Of a stretch of DNA of 64,000 nt, positions 9,066 through 17,485 are shown piece by piece; the first letter of the stretch is position 1, and each line of letters opens with the position of its first letter. Under the pieces are notes generated by a model that saw only the letters and a program-made list of their open reading frames with translations, made no database searches and had not been told where the DNA came from. Made by a program: the position numbers and the translations under genes. This DNA comes from Streptomyces vinaceus (GTDB lineage Bacteria; Actinomycetota; Actinomycetes; Streptomycetales; Streptomycetaceae), in NCBI RefSeq assembly GCF_008704935.1, contig NZ_CP023692.1, positions 4,206,001 to 4,270,000 of the forward strand, read 5' to 3'.

Positions 9066-9569
9066 GTGACATTCGCCCAAGGTTCGAAGAACTCTTCCCG
9101 CCGCGGTGGCCGCTCCTCCACCATGGGCGGCATGCCCCTGAACGACATGCCCTGGTGGCGCTGGCGCAGCAACGTGCGCTCGGCGCTCCACATGCTTTCC
9201 GACCCGGTCTTCCACGAGGAGACCTGGCTCGCCGGCGGCGAGGGGTACGGGGACGTCACAGACGCCGTGTACCGCCTCGTCGAGGACACCTGGCTCGACA
9301 GCTGGTCCGCCGAGAAGTACGTCGGCACGATCTTCCGCGACTCCCAGGAGGCCGCGCTCGTGGACCTCGCGGTGCTGCGCGTGCTGCGGATCCTGCACCA
9401 GGTCGGGCCCGACGCCCCCGTCACCGCCTACCTGGAGCACCACGCCTGGCCCGAGGCGGTCCGTGCCGCGCGCGAGGCGCACGTACGGCTGGCGACGGCG
9501 GACGGGGACGAACCGGACGCACCGCCGCGGTCCTTGGAAGTGCTGAGGATACTGACCCGCGCGGTGTGA
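9066..9569 (+). CDS. conserved SCO4402-like protein
   Basis: About 167 residues with no signal peptide or membrane helix. The conserved core begins at NDMPWWRWRSNVRSALHMLSDP and is rich in Trp, Asp and Glu (EETWLAGGEGYGDVTDAVYRLVEDTW). It precedes purU, the arrangement I recall for the family named after S. coelicolor SCO4402; that name is from memory. The GTG at 9066 is chosen as a compromise; an upstream ATG at 9024 and an ATG at 9123 are possible. Function unknown. Only 28 bases separate it from purU, so it is probably cotranscribed. Confidence 0.7.
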   Translation: MTFAQGSKNSSRRGGRSSTMGGMPLNDMPWWRWRSNVRSALHMLSDPVFHEETWLAGGEGYGDVTDAVYRLVEDTWLDSWSAEKYVGTIFRDSQEAALVDLAVLRVLRILHQVGPDAPVTAYLEHHAWPEAVRAAREAHVRLATADGDEPDAPPRSLEVLRILTRAV

Positions 9570-9597
9570 GCCGCGGGGTGTGAAAGGCTGTGGGGTC

Positions 9598-10473
9598 ATG
9601 AGCGACGACCCGCAGACCCAGGCCCCCCAGCAGTACGTACTGACCCTGTCATGCCCGGACAAGCAGGGCATCGTGCACGCCGTGTCCAGTTACCTGTTCA
9701 TGACCGGGTGCAACATCGAGGACAGCCGGCAGTTCGGCGACCACGACACCGGCCTCTTCTTCATGCGGGTCCACTTCTCCGCCGACGCTCCGGTGACGCT
9801 CGACAAGCTGCGGGCCAGCTTCGCCGCGATCGGCGACTCGTTCCGGATGGACTGGCAGATGCACCGCTCCGACGAGCGGATGCGGATCGTCCTCATGGTG
9901 TCGAAGTTCGGGCACTGCCTGAACGACCTGCTCTTCCGCTCCAGCATCGGCGCGCTGCCGGTCGAGATCGCGGCGGTGGTCTCGAACCACACGGACTTCG
10001 CCGAACTGGTGCGCTCCTACGGAGTCCCCTTCCACCACATTCCGGTGACCAAGGAGACGAAGGCCGATGCCGAGGCGCAGCTGCTGGCGCTGGTGCGGGC
10101 CGAGAACGTCGAGCTCGTGGTGCTGGCCCGGTACATGCAGGTGCTGTCGGACACCCTGTGCAAGGAGCTGAGCGGCCGGATCATCAACATCCACCACTCC
10201 TTCCTGCCGAGCTTCAAGGGTGCGAAGCCGTACCACCAGGCGCACGCGCGCGGTGTGAAGCTGATCGGTGCCACCGCGCACTACGTGACGGCCGACCTCG
10301 ACGAGGGCCCGATCATCGAGCAGGAGGTCGAGCGGGTCGGCCACGAGGTGACCCCGGACCAGCTCGTGGCCATCGGGCGCGACGTGGAATGCCAGGCGCT
10401 GGCGCGCGCCGTGAAGTGGCACAGCGAGCACCGCGTGCTCCTGAACGGCACCCGCACGGTCGTCTTCGCGTAG
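9598..10473 (+). CDS. purU: formyltetrahydrofolate deformylase
   Basis: Hydrolyses 10-formyl-tetrahydrofolate to formate and tetrahydrofolate, balancing one-carbon units for purine synthesis; cytosolic. The 291 residues show an N-terminal ACT domain (~10-90, YVLTLSCPDKQGIVHAVSSY) and a C-terminal formyltransferase fold with HSFLPSFKGAKPYHQAH (~195-215), including the Asn-His pair (INIHHS) and the catalytic Asp in TADLDEGP. The ATG at 9598 gives the usual family length; a GTG at 9580 would add six residues. It follows the SCO4402-like gene and ends at a small hairpin (10485-10515). Confidence 0.95.
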   Translation: MSDDPQTQAPQQYVLTLSCPDKQGIVHAVSSYLFMTGCNIEDSRQFGDHDTGLFFMRVHFSADAPVTLDKLRASFAAIGDSFRMDWQMHRSDERMRIVLMVSKFGHCLNDLLFRSSIGALPVEIAAVVSNHTDFAELVRSYGVPFHHIPVTKETKADAEAQLLALVRAENVELVVLARYMQVLSDTLCKELSGRIINIHHSFLPSFKGAKPYHQAHARGVKLIGATAHYVTADLDEGPIIEQEVERVGHEVTPDQLVAIGRDVECQALARAVKWHSEHRVLLNGTRTVVFA

Positions 10474-10484
10474 CCCGGCCCGGC

Positions 10485-10515
10485 CCCCGCCGGTGCGGCG
10501 GTGGCTCCGGCGGGG
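10485..10515. terminator. hairpin between purU and the convergent anti-sigma gene
   Basis: A 9-bp GC stem (10485-10493 with 10507-10515) lies just after the purU stop and before the end of the opposite-strand gene. Confidence 0.5.
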
Positions 10516-10536
10516 ACGGGCGGGGACCAGGGCGAC

Positions 10537-11769
10537 CTAGAGCCGGCTGAGCGAGGCCGCCGCGAACAGGACGTCGCGGATGGCCTCGCGGTCGCCGTGC
10601 TGGCCCACGGCCGCCTCCTCCGGGGAGATGTGCCCCGCTGCCAGCTGGCAGAACTCGGCGCCGTCCATCGCGATCTGCGCCACCGTGTGCTCCGCCGACG
10701 GTTTCGCCGCCGGGGAGTCCAGGGCGATGTCCCAGCTGCCGCCGCCCGCGCCCTCGATCTCCAGGTGCAGGGTCCGCCCCGGAGCGCCCGCCGCGACCAG
10801 GCCGCGCGCCGGGGCGGCGAGGCCGGCCCGGCGCCGGTGGGCCAGCGCGCTCGGCAGCAGCCGCGCCGCCAGGTCGATCATCCGGTGCAGGTGCGGCCCG
10901 GACGGCGGGTCGTACGGGTAGTCCACCGCCTCCGCGATGTCCCAGGCGTGCACTCAGCACTCGAAGGCCCGCTCCAGGAAGGCGTCCCCGAGCGGCAGCG
11001 CGAAGGGGCCGTAGTCCACCGACAGTTCCCCGACGCCCCGGCCCGCGAACGACACCGTCCGTACCAGCGTGTGGCCCTGCTCCCGCCACGGCTCGCGGAT
11101 CCGCCGGGTGATCGGCTGCTCGGCGGAGCTCCAGTAGTGCTCCGTACGGTCCGTGGCGCCCGCCGGGGCCTCCGGGCCGAGCGGGTCGTCCAGGCCCAGC
11201 GCCGTCGCGATCAGCCCGTCCACCGTCAGCAGGTGCCCGATCACCCCGGCCACCGTCGTCCGGCGCGAGCGCCGCTGCTCCTCCTCGAACCACTTCAGCC
11301 GGACCGGGGTCTGCCACTCCGAGTCGCCGAAGTCCCGCAGCAGCGCGTCGAGCCGCGCGGTCTCCGTGTCGTACGGGTTCGCCCACGCGGGCACCGGGAT
11401 GCGGGCCGGCCGCCTGCCGAGGCAGTCCTCCAGGACCCGTGACCGCAGGAGCGGCTTGAGGTCCAGGTTGTCCTCGGGGTGCAGCAGGCCGACCGCGTCG
11501 CGCAGCCGCAGGGCCTCCTCGGCGCACTGCGCGCACTCGGTGAGGTGGTCCTCGACGGCCTGGGTCTCCTCGGCGGAGCAGGCCGCCAGCGCCCACGCAC
11601 CGAGCAGGGACTTCAGTACGGCGTGGGTGCGCGGAGGCTCGGGCAGCGGCTCGGGCGCGTGCCGCGGGTCGAGGTCGTCGGCGGCCCCGCGCGGACCCGG
11701 TATGCGCGCCGGACCCCCGGGGCGCTGCTCCTCGTGTCCCTCGTCGGGCGGGTCGGCGGGGCCGTTCAT
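10537..11769 (-). pseudogene. zinc-finger/maleylpyruvate-isomerase-like anti-sigma partner interrupted by in-frame TGA
   Basis: Reads left from 11769 (4-base ATGA overlap with the sigma gene). Order: a Pro/Asp-rich start, a zf-HC2 anti-sigma segment (HLTECAQC at about residue 76), then a mycothiol-dependent maleylpyruvate isomerase-type metal-binding domain (IGHLLTVDGLIATALGLDD). At 10954-10956 a TGA follows AFLERAFEC. The same frame continues at once with VHAWDIAEAVDYPYDPP and a full C-terminal domain to 10537, so a conserved Trp codon (TGG) appears to have become TGA. The GTG right after the stop could restart translation, leaving two polypeptides of ~271 and 138 residues. Sequencing error, pseudogene, split gene and readthrough are all possible. 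Confidence 0.75.
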
Positions 11770-12329
11770 CGGGGGGATCCATATCCGGGCGGAGCGGTGT
11801 CCTCCTGCGGGAGGACGTTGGCGGTCGACAGCAGCTGGAGGCCCAGGCGCAGCCTGCGCCGGGCCTCGTCCTCGCTGATGCGCAGGTCGGCGGCGGCCTG
11901 CCGGTAGTTCCGGCGCTTGAAGTACGCGAGCTCCAGCGCGGCGCGCAGCGGCGCGGGCATCGACGTGACGATGTAGTCCGCGCGCGCGGCGGCGCTGGCG
12001 CTGCGCACCTTCTGTTCGAGCTCCTCGCGCGAGCCGCGGCCGAGTTCGGTCTGGCGCAGCCGGGCCACGGCCTGGCCCTGGGTGATCCGGGCGACCCAGG
12101 AGCGCATGGAGCCCTGCTTGGGGTCGTACGCGTCGGGGTTCTCCCAGATGTAGCCGAACACCTCGCGGGTGATCCGGTCCGCGGCGCCCTCGTCGCCGAG
12201 GACGCGGTGGGCCAGGCCGTGCACGAGCGAGGCGAAGCGGTCGTACAGCTCTCCGAGCGCGGCGGCCTCGCCGCGGGCGAGGCGCTGCTGCATGCGGCGG
12301 TCCCAGCGCGGTGGTACGTCCTTCGGCAT
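11766..12329 (-). CDS. ECF-type RNA polymerase sigma factor
   Basis: A 187-residue sigma-70 family factor directing RNA polymerase to a small promoter set. Region 2 is visible at ~20-85 (ALGELYDRFASLVHGLAHRVLG ... AYDPKQGSMRSWVARI) and region 4 at ~115-170 (LRAALELAYFKRRNYRQAAADLRI), an HTH for the -35 box. It overlaps its anti-sigma-like partner by four bases, the standard sigma/anti-sigma layout. The ATG at 12329 follows a GGGGG tract; longer readings add a stretch with no family similarity. The partner's nonsense codon may affect its control. Confidence 0.88.
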   Translation of the reverse strand: MPKDVPPRWDRRMQQRLARGEAAALGELYDRFASLVHGLAHRVLGDEGAADRITREVFGYIWENPDAYDPKQGSMRSWVARITQGQAVARLRQTELGRGSREELEQKVRSASAAARADYIVTSMPAPLRAALELAYFKRRNYRQAAADLRISEDEARRRLRLGLQLLSTANVLPQEDTAPPGYGSPR

Positions 12330-12631
12330 AACTGCCCCCAGCCGTGTGTCGACGCCTCGAATGTAGTCGCCACAGGCGGGTTCGCGCCCGTTTTGGGGGA
12401 ACGCGGTCCAGGAAGAGTGCCCTGCGTGATAGGTGCGGCGCGGGGTGTGAACGGTGGTGCGGGATCCGGCACATGGGTACAGGTGTACGCGCCCCGCCGC
12501 GCTTCCCGTGCGCGGGTTCGATGCGGCCATCTGCTTGACGACTTCGCTTAACGGGCAGGCCACGTAGGGCTTACGCTCCTGCCTTGTCTTGAACTGAACT
12601 CCACCGCACATGTGAAGGCGGAACGCCGCAT
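12330..12631. other. divergent intergenic region between the sigma and EF-hand genes
   Basis: About 300 bases without a supported gene. It must hold the promoters for the ECF operon (left) and the EF-hand gene (right). I see no convincing -10/-35 pair or long inverted repeat. Confidence 0.6.
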
Positions 12632-13150
12632 ATGGACAGCGCAGAATACGAGCGCAAGATCGCCGCCCGGTTTGCCACCTTCGACCAGGACGGGAACGGA
12701 TACATCGACCGCGAGGACTTCAGCGCGGCCGCGAAGGCCGTCCTGGCCGAATTCGGCACCACCGCGCGGTCGGACAGGGGCCAGGCCGTCTTCGCCGGCG
12801 CGGAGGCCTTCTGGCAGGGGATGGCCGGGATCGCGGACGTCGACGGGGACCAGCGGGTGACCCGCGAGGAGTTCATCACCGGCGCGGCGAAGCGGCTGCG
12901 GGACAACCCGCAGCGGTTCGCGGAGATCGCGCGGCCGTTCCTGCACGGGGTGATCGCGGTCGCGGACGAGGACGGCCTCGGTACGACCCCGCAGGCGGCG
13001 GCCCGCGTCCTGCGCGTCCTGGGCACCCCGCCCGAACTGGCCGACGACGTGGCCCAGGCCCTGGACGCCGATGCCGACGGCCGCATCACCGAGGACGAGA
13101 TCCTGACTGCCTTCGCCGCGTACTGCGGCGTCGAGGCCCCGGACGCATAG
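12632..13150 (+). CDS. EF-hand calcium-binding protein
   Basis: A 172-residue cytosolic protein with EF-hand loops. Loop 1 DQDGNGYIDRED is at ~17-28, a second loop DVDGDQRVTREE at ~72-83, and a C-terminal loop DADADGRITEDE at ~147-158. A fourth, degenerate loop (ADEDGLGTTPQA) lies between, the usual pattern of Streptomyces calmodulin-like proteins. Probably a calcium buffer or sensor. A GAAGGCGG sequence precedes the ATG by ~10 bases. Its TAG stop lies inside the left end of the MITE-like element starting at 13148, so the insertion may have set the present C-terminus. Confidence 0.88.
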   Translation: MDSAEYERKIAARFATFDQDGNGYIDREDFSAAAKAVLAEFGTTARSDRGQAVFAGAEAFWQGMAGIADVDGDQRVTREEFITGAAKRLRDNPQRFAEIARPFLHGVIAVADEDGLGTTPQAAARVLRVLGTPPELADDVAQALDADADGRITEDEILTAFAAYCGVEAPDA

Positions 13151-13354
13151 GGAGTGTCGTCAAAGTGGCGTCGGCCGCCCGTCAGGGCGGTGGTCGGCGG
13201 GGTCTGGTGCGTGCGATCGCAAGGCGGAGGAGGGAATCGACGCGGTGGGGGCACCTCCCAGCGGTAGCTGGGGGACGTCGGTGACCGACGACAACGCGGC
13301 GAGCGGGCGTGCCAGACCCCGCCGACCAGACGGGACTTTGACGACACGACCTAG
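13148..13354. mobile_element. MITE-like element with imperfect terminal inverted repeats
   Basis: A ~205-base non-coding segment. The left end (13148-13175) reads TAGG..GTGTCGTCAAAGT..CGTC, matched in reverse by the right end (13329-13354), which ends in CTAG. Inside each end a second block (GGTCGGCGGGGTCTGG at 13190-13206; its complement at ~13309-13326) extends the inverted repeat. A central hairpin (GCACCTCCCAGC..GCTGGGGGA) lies near 13250-13275. There is no open reading frame for a transposase. The ATAG/CTAG flanks hint at a TA-type target duplication. Probably a non-autonomous derivative of an IS630- or IS5-like element; the family is a guess. Confidence 0.6.
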
Positions 13355-13425
13355 CCGGCGCCCGGCGGACCGGACCGCCGGGCGGCGGCCCGTACCGGGT
13401 GCGCCGCGCGGCGGTCCGCCGCGCC

Positions 13426-14985
13426 CTAGGCGAAGCGTTCGCGGAGCTTGTACTTGAGGACCTTGCGCAGGGTCTCGTTGCGGGGCAGGGCCTCGACCAG
13501 TTCCAGCTGTTCCGGGAGCTTGTGCGGGGACAGGCCCTGGGCGCGCAGGTGGGCCGTCAGCTGCGGGAGGGTCAGGGGGGCCGCGCCCGGCGGCTGTTCC
13601 ACCACCGCGCAGACGCGCTCTCCGCGCTCCGGGTCCGGGAGGCCGATCACGGCCACGTCGCCGATGGCCGGGAGCAGGTGCAGCAGGTCCTCGATCTCCT
13701 TCGCGGAGATGTTCTCGCCCTTGCGGATGATCACGTCCTTGCTGCGGCCGGTGAGGACGAGGTAGCCGTCCGGCGTCAGGTGGCCGAGGTCCCCGGTGAT
13801 CAGGTAGCCGTCGGCGTCGAAGACCTCGGCCGGGCGGCCCTCCCGGTTCAGGTAGCCCTGGCAGACCGCCTCGCCGCGCAACCGGACCTCGCCGTCGGTG
13901 TCCGGGGGCAGGGGCGTGCCGTCGGGGGCGGTGATGCGGATCGACATGCCGGCCGGGGGGCGGCCCTCCGTCGTGGCGAGGTGCTCGGCGCTGTCGTCCG
14001 GTGAGCCCATCGTGATCATCGGGACCTCGGTCATGCCGTAGCCGTGGGTCAGTTCGCAGCCCAGTTCGCGCACGACCGCGTGGTAGATCTCGGGGGGCTT
14101 GGGCGCGCCGCCGCCCGCGAGGAGGCGCAGGGTGGGGATCAGCTTGGCGGACGGGTCCTTGCGCTGCTCCGTCAGGAACATCGAGTAGAAGGCCGTGGAG
14201 CCGCCGGCCACCGTGACCCCGTGGCGCCGGTAGCCGTCCAGGGCGTCCGGCAGCGCGAACTTCTCGAAGAGCACCGCGGGGAAGCCGTACAGGAGCAGCA
14301 TCACCAGGTAGTCCGGTCCGCCTATGTGCGCGTACGGGAAGGCGATCGAGCCGACGTCGGCCGGCCCCAGCCGCAGGGCGTGGGCCAGGCAGGAGCCGCC
14401 CGCGATCAGCGAGCGGTCGGTGTGCAGGACGCCCTTGGGGTCGGAGGTGGTCCCCGAGGTCCAGTAGATCCACCGCACGTCCGTGCCGTTCGCGGGCGGC
14501 GCGGGCAGTACGGCCGGATCGCCCGTCGGCAGCTCCTCGTACGCCTCGAAGACCCCGCGCGCGCCGAGCCGCCCGGCCATCGCGGTGTGGTCGAAGCCCC
14601 GCCAGACGCCCGGGACGGCGAAGTGCTCGGCCTTGGACTCGCGCAGCGCGAAGCCCGCCTCGCGGTCCCGGTAGAAGGGGATCACCGGGGTCTGGACGGC
14701 CCCGATGCGGGCCAGGGCGAGGGAGAGCAGGACCGTCTCGATCCGGGTGGGCAGCTGCCAGGCGACGACCGTGCCGGGGCGTACGCCCCTCCCGTACAGC
14801 CCCGCCGCCACTCGTTCGGAGCGCTCGCGCAGCTCGGCGAAGGTGAGCGTGCGGTCGTCGGCGGGGTCCTCGGCCGCCTCGATCAGCACGGGGGCGCCGG
14901 GGGTCAGCGCGGCCCGCGCCGTGACCAGCTCCCACAGGGTGGGTGAGTGGCTCAGCCGTACCGCCGTGTCCTTGGTGTCCGCCAT
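13426..14985 (-). CDS. AMP-forming acyl-CoA ligase
   Basis: Activates a carboxylic acid to its CoA thioester using ATP, giving AMP and pyrophosphate; cytosolic. The 519 residues show YWTSGTTSDPKG (~170, phosphate loop), GYGMTE (~310), TGDLG (~405), GRSKDVIIRKGENIS (~420) and the C-terminal LPRNETLRKVLK holding the adenylation Lys. It resembles cyclohexanecarboxylate/medium-chain CoA ligases more than long-chain FadD. A CTGACGCCCAGTCAG operator (15002-15016) lies 17 bases upstream, shared with the divergent amidohydrolase-ACAD operon, so it belongs to the proposed regulon. The acid substrate is unknown. Confidence 0.88.
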   Translation of the reverse strand: MADTKDTAVRLSHSPTLWELVTARAALTPGAPVLIEAAEDPADDRTLTFAELRERSERVAAGLYGRGVRPGTVVAWQLPTRIETVLLSLALARIGAVQTPVIPFYRDREAGFALRESKAEHFAVPGVWRGFDHTAMAGRLGARGVFEAYEELPTGDPAVLPAPPANGTDVRWIYWTSGTTSDPKGVLHTDRSLIAGGSCLAHALRLGPADVGSIAFPYAHIGGPDYLVMLLLYGFPAVLFEKFALPDALDGYRRHGVTVAGGSTAFYSMFLTEQRKDPSAKLIPTLRLLAGGGAPKPPEIYHAVVRELGCELTHGYGMTEVPMITMGSPDDSAEHLATTEGRPPAGMSIRITAPDGTPLPPDTDGEVRLRGEAVCQGYLNREGRPAEVFDADGYLITGDLGHLTPDGYLVLTGRSKDVIIRKGENISAKEIEDLLHLLPAIGDVAVIGLPDPERGERVCAVVEQPPGAAPLTLPQLTAHLRAQGLSPHKLPEQLELVEALPRNETLRKVLKYKLRERFA

Positions 14986-15001
14986 TGCCGGCCTCCCGTA
15001 G

Positions 15002-15016
15002 CTGACGCCCAGTCAG
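15002..15016. promoter_or_regulatory. regulon operator, CTGACGCCCAGTCAG
   Basis: TGAC-N5-GTCA palindrome with CTGAC/GTCAG arms, 17 bases before the start of the acyl-CoA ligase at 14985. One of eleven similar sites in the window. Confidence 0.65.
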
Positions 15017-15079
15017 ATCCAGCCAGAGCGTAGGGCTCCGGCGCTTGTCGGTCCAGGGGTGGCGGGGCTAGCGTGCTTT

Positions 15080-15094
15080 CTGACGCTCCATCAG
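15080..15094. promoter_or_regulatory. regulon operator, CTGACGCTCCATCAG
   Basis: Same palindrome with one arm change (ATCAG), 35 bases before the amidohydrolase start at 15129. With the site at 15002 it gives each side of the divergent promoter region its own operator. Confidence 0.6.
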
Positions 15095-15128
15095 ATTCAC
15101 CGGATTCATCGGCTCGCGAGGGGACACC

Positions 15129-16322
15129 ATGGAACTGGAACTGCCTCGGATCATCAGCGTCGACGACCACGTCATCGAACCCGCGCACCTCTTCGACGTC
15201 TGGCTGCCGGCCAAGTACCGCGACCGCGGGCCCAAGGCGCTCACCGCCGGCATCGGCGAGCTCCAGTACACCGGCGGCAAGTACGTGATCTCCATGGACC
15301 CCGAGGGACCGCCGACCGACTGGTGGATCTACGAGGACCTGAAGTTCCCGTACAAGCGCAACATCGCCGCCGTCGGCTTCGACCGGGACGACATGACCCT
15401 CGAAGGCATCACACGCGAGGAGATGCGCCGCGGCTGCTGGGACCCCAAGGCGCGCCTCGCCGACATGGACCTCAACCACGTCGAGGCCTCGCTCTGCTTC
15501 CCGACCTTCCCGCGCTTCTGCGGCCAGACCTTCGCCGAGGCCCACGACAAGGAGGTGGCCCTCGCCTGCGTGCGCGCCTACAACGACTGGATGGTCGAGG
15601 AGTGGTGCGGCGACAGCGGTGGCCGGCTCATCCCGCTGTGCATCATCCCGCTCTGGGACATCGACCTCGCCGTCGCTGAGATCCGCCGCAACGCCGCCCG
15701 CGGGGTGCGCGCCGTGACCTTCTCCGAGATCCCCACCTACCTCGGGCTCCCCTCCATCCACTCCGGCTACTGGGACCCCTTCTTCGCCGTCTGCCAGGAG
15801 ACGGGCACGGTCGTCAACATGCACATCGGGTCCAGCTCCCAGATGCCCGCCGCCTCGCCCGACGCGCCGCCCGCCGTCCAGGCCTCGCTCAGCTTCAACA
15901 ACGCCATGGCCTCGATGATGGACTTCCTCTTCAGCGGGGTCCTCGTGAAGTTCCCGACGCTGAAGCTGGCCTACAGCGAGGGCCAGATGGGCTGGATCCC
16001 GTACGCCCTGGAGCGCGCCGACGACGTCTGGCAGGAGCACCGCGCCTGGGGCGGGGTCCGCGACCTGATCCCCGAGCCGCCGTCCACGTACTACTACCGG
16101 CAGATGTTCTGCTGCTTCTTCCGCGACAAGCACGGCATCGCCTCGCTCGACGTCGTCGGCCGCGACAACGCCACCTTCGAGACCGACTACCCGCACGTGG
16201 ACTCGACCTTCCCGCACACCAAGGAGGTCGCCCTCGACCACGTGAAGGGGCTGGACGACGAGACGGTCCACAAGCTGATGCGCGGCAACGCCATCCGCAT
16301 GCTCGGCCTGGACCTCGTCTGA
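15129..16322 (+). CDS. amidohydrolase family 2 (metal-dependent hydrolase/decarboxylase)
   Basis: A 397-residue TIM-barrel metal enzyme of the amidohydrolase-2 class. Likely metal ligands: ISVDDHVIEP at ~10 (Asp-x-His variant), MHIGSSS at ~235, and ETDYPHVDST at ~350 with the active-site Asp. Such proteins commonly sit in actinobacterial acyl-CoA and steroid-like catabolic clusters, acting as hydrolases, decarboxylases or hydratases; the reaction here is not known. GAGGGG precedes the ATG by 6 bases. The stop overlaps the next gene (TGATG), so it is coupled to the ACAD pair. A close paralogue lies at 61314-62534. Confidence 0.85.
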   Translation: MELELPRIISVDDHVIEPAHLFDVWLPAKYRDRGPKALTAGIGELQYTGGKYVISMDPEGPPTDWWIYEDLKFPYKRNIAAVGFDRDDMTLEGITREEMRRGCWDPKARLADMDLNHVEASLCFPTFPRFCGQTFAEAHDKEVALACVRAYNDWMVEEWCGDSGGRLIPLCIIPLWDIDLAVAEIRRNAARGVRAVTFSEIPTYLGLPSIHSGYWDPFFAVCQETGTVVNMHIGSSSQMPAASPDAPPAVQASLSFNNAMASMMDFLFSGVLVKFPTLKLAYSEGQMGWIPYALERADDVWQEHRAWGGVRDLIPEPPSTYYYRQMFCCFFRDKHGIASLDVVGRDNATFETDYPHVDSTFPHTKEVALDHVKGLDDETVHKLMRGNAIRMLGLDLV

Positions 16323-17485
16323 TGGATCTGACGTACACCGACGAGGAGCGGGACTTCCGCGCCCGGCTGCGCGAATGGCTCGGCAAGACCCTGCCCGAGC
16401 TGCCGGCCCGGCCGTCCCCCGACGACTGGCCGGGCCGGCGCGCGTACGACGCCGGCTGGCAGCGCCGGCTGTACGACGCCGGGTACGCCGGGCTGCACTG
16501 GCCCGTGGACGCGGGCGGGCGCGGGGCCACCCCCACCCAGCACCTGATCTTCCTGGAGGAGAGCGAGCGCGCCGGAGCCCCGTACGTCGGCGCCAACTTC
16601 GTCGGGCTCCTGCACGCCGGACCGACCATCGCCGCCGAGGGCACGGCGGAGCAGCGCGCGCGCTGGCTGCCGCCCGTACTGCGCGGGGACGAGGTGTGGT
16701 GCCAGGGGTTCAGCGAGCCCGGGGCGGGCTCCGACCTGGCCGCGCTGCGCACCCGCGCCGTGCGCGACGGGGACGACTACGTGATCACCGGCTCGAAGAT
16801 ATGGACCTCGCACGCGGAGGTCGCCGACTGGTGCGAGCTGCTCGTACGGACGCGGCCCGTCAGCGAGGCCTTTCCCAAGCACCGGGGGATCTCCTGGCTG
16901 GCCATGCCCATGGACGCGCCCGGGGTCACGGTGCGGCCGCTGCGCACCCTCGCCGGGTCGACCGAGTTCGCGGAGGTGTTCCTCGACGAGGTGCGCGTGC
17001 CCGTCGCCAACCGGGTCGGGGCGGAGGACGACGGCTGGCGCGTCACGATGGTCACCCTCTCCTTCGAGCGGGGGACGGCCTTCGTCGGCGAGGTCGTGGC
17101 CTGCCGCCGCACCCTGGGCGAGCTCGCGGCGGCCGCGCGGGCGAACGGCCGCTGGGACGATCCGGTGCTGCGGCGCCGGCTCGGGCGGCTGTACGGGGAG
17201 TTCGGCGCGCTGTGGCGGCTCACCCAGTGGAACGTCAGCGAGTCCGAGGCCTCGGGCGGGGTGCCGGGCGTCGGCGGCTCGGTCTTCAAGCTGGCCTACT
17301 CGCACGCGCGGCAGGAGCTGTACGACGCCGCCGCCGAGGTGCTGGGCGCGCAGTCCCTCGCGCTGGAGGGGGAGTGGACCCTGGACCGGCTCTCGTCCCT
17401 CTCGTACACGATCGCGGCGGGCACCTCGCAGATCCAGCGCAACATCGTCGCCGAGCGGATCCTCGGCCTCCCGAAGGGCCGGTGA
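16322..17485 (+). CDS. acyl-CoA dehydrogenase, large partner of a tandem pair
   Basis: FAD flavoprotein of 387 residues introducing an alpha,beta double bond in an acyl-CoA. It shows WCQGFSEPGAGSDLAALRT (~120-140), the GSKIWTSHA flavin-contact strand (~158) and the C-terminal AGTSQIQRNIVAERILGLPKG that binds FAD. It overlaps the amidohydrolase by one base and the next, shorter ACAD by four (GTGA). Tandem long/short ACAD genes in actinobacteria often encode alpha2beta2 heterotetramers such as ChsE1-ChsE2 that act on bulky ring-bearing acyl-CoAs; I infer the same here. Confidence 0.88.
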   Translation: MDLTYTDEERDFRARLREWLGKTLPELPARPSPDDWPGRRAYDAGWQRRLYDAGYAGLHWPVDAGGRGATPTQHLIFLEESERAGAPYVGANFVGLLHAGPTIAAEGTAEQRARWLPPVLRGDEVWCQGFSEPGAGSDLAALRTRAVRDGDDYVITGSKIWTSHAEVADWCELLVRTRPVSEAFPKHRGISWLAMPMDAPGVTVRPLRTLAGSTEFAEVFLDEVRVPVANRVGAEDDGWRVTMVTLSFERGTAFVGEVVACRRTLGELAAAARANGRWDDPVLRRRLGRLYGEFGALWRLTQWNVSESEASGGVPGVGGSVFKLAYSHARQELYDAAAEVLGAQSLALEGEWTLDRLSSLSYTIAAGTSQIQRNIVAERILGLPKGR

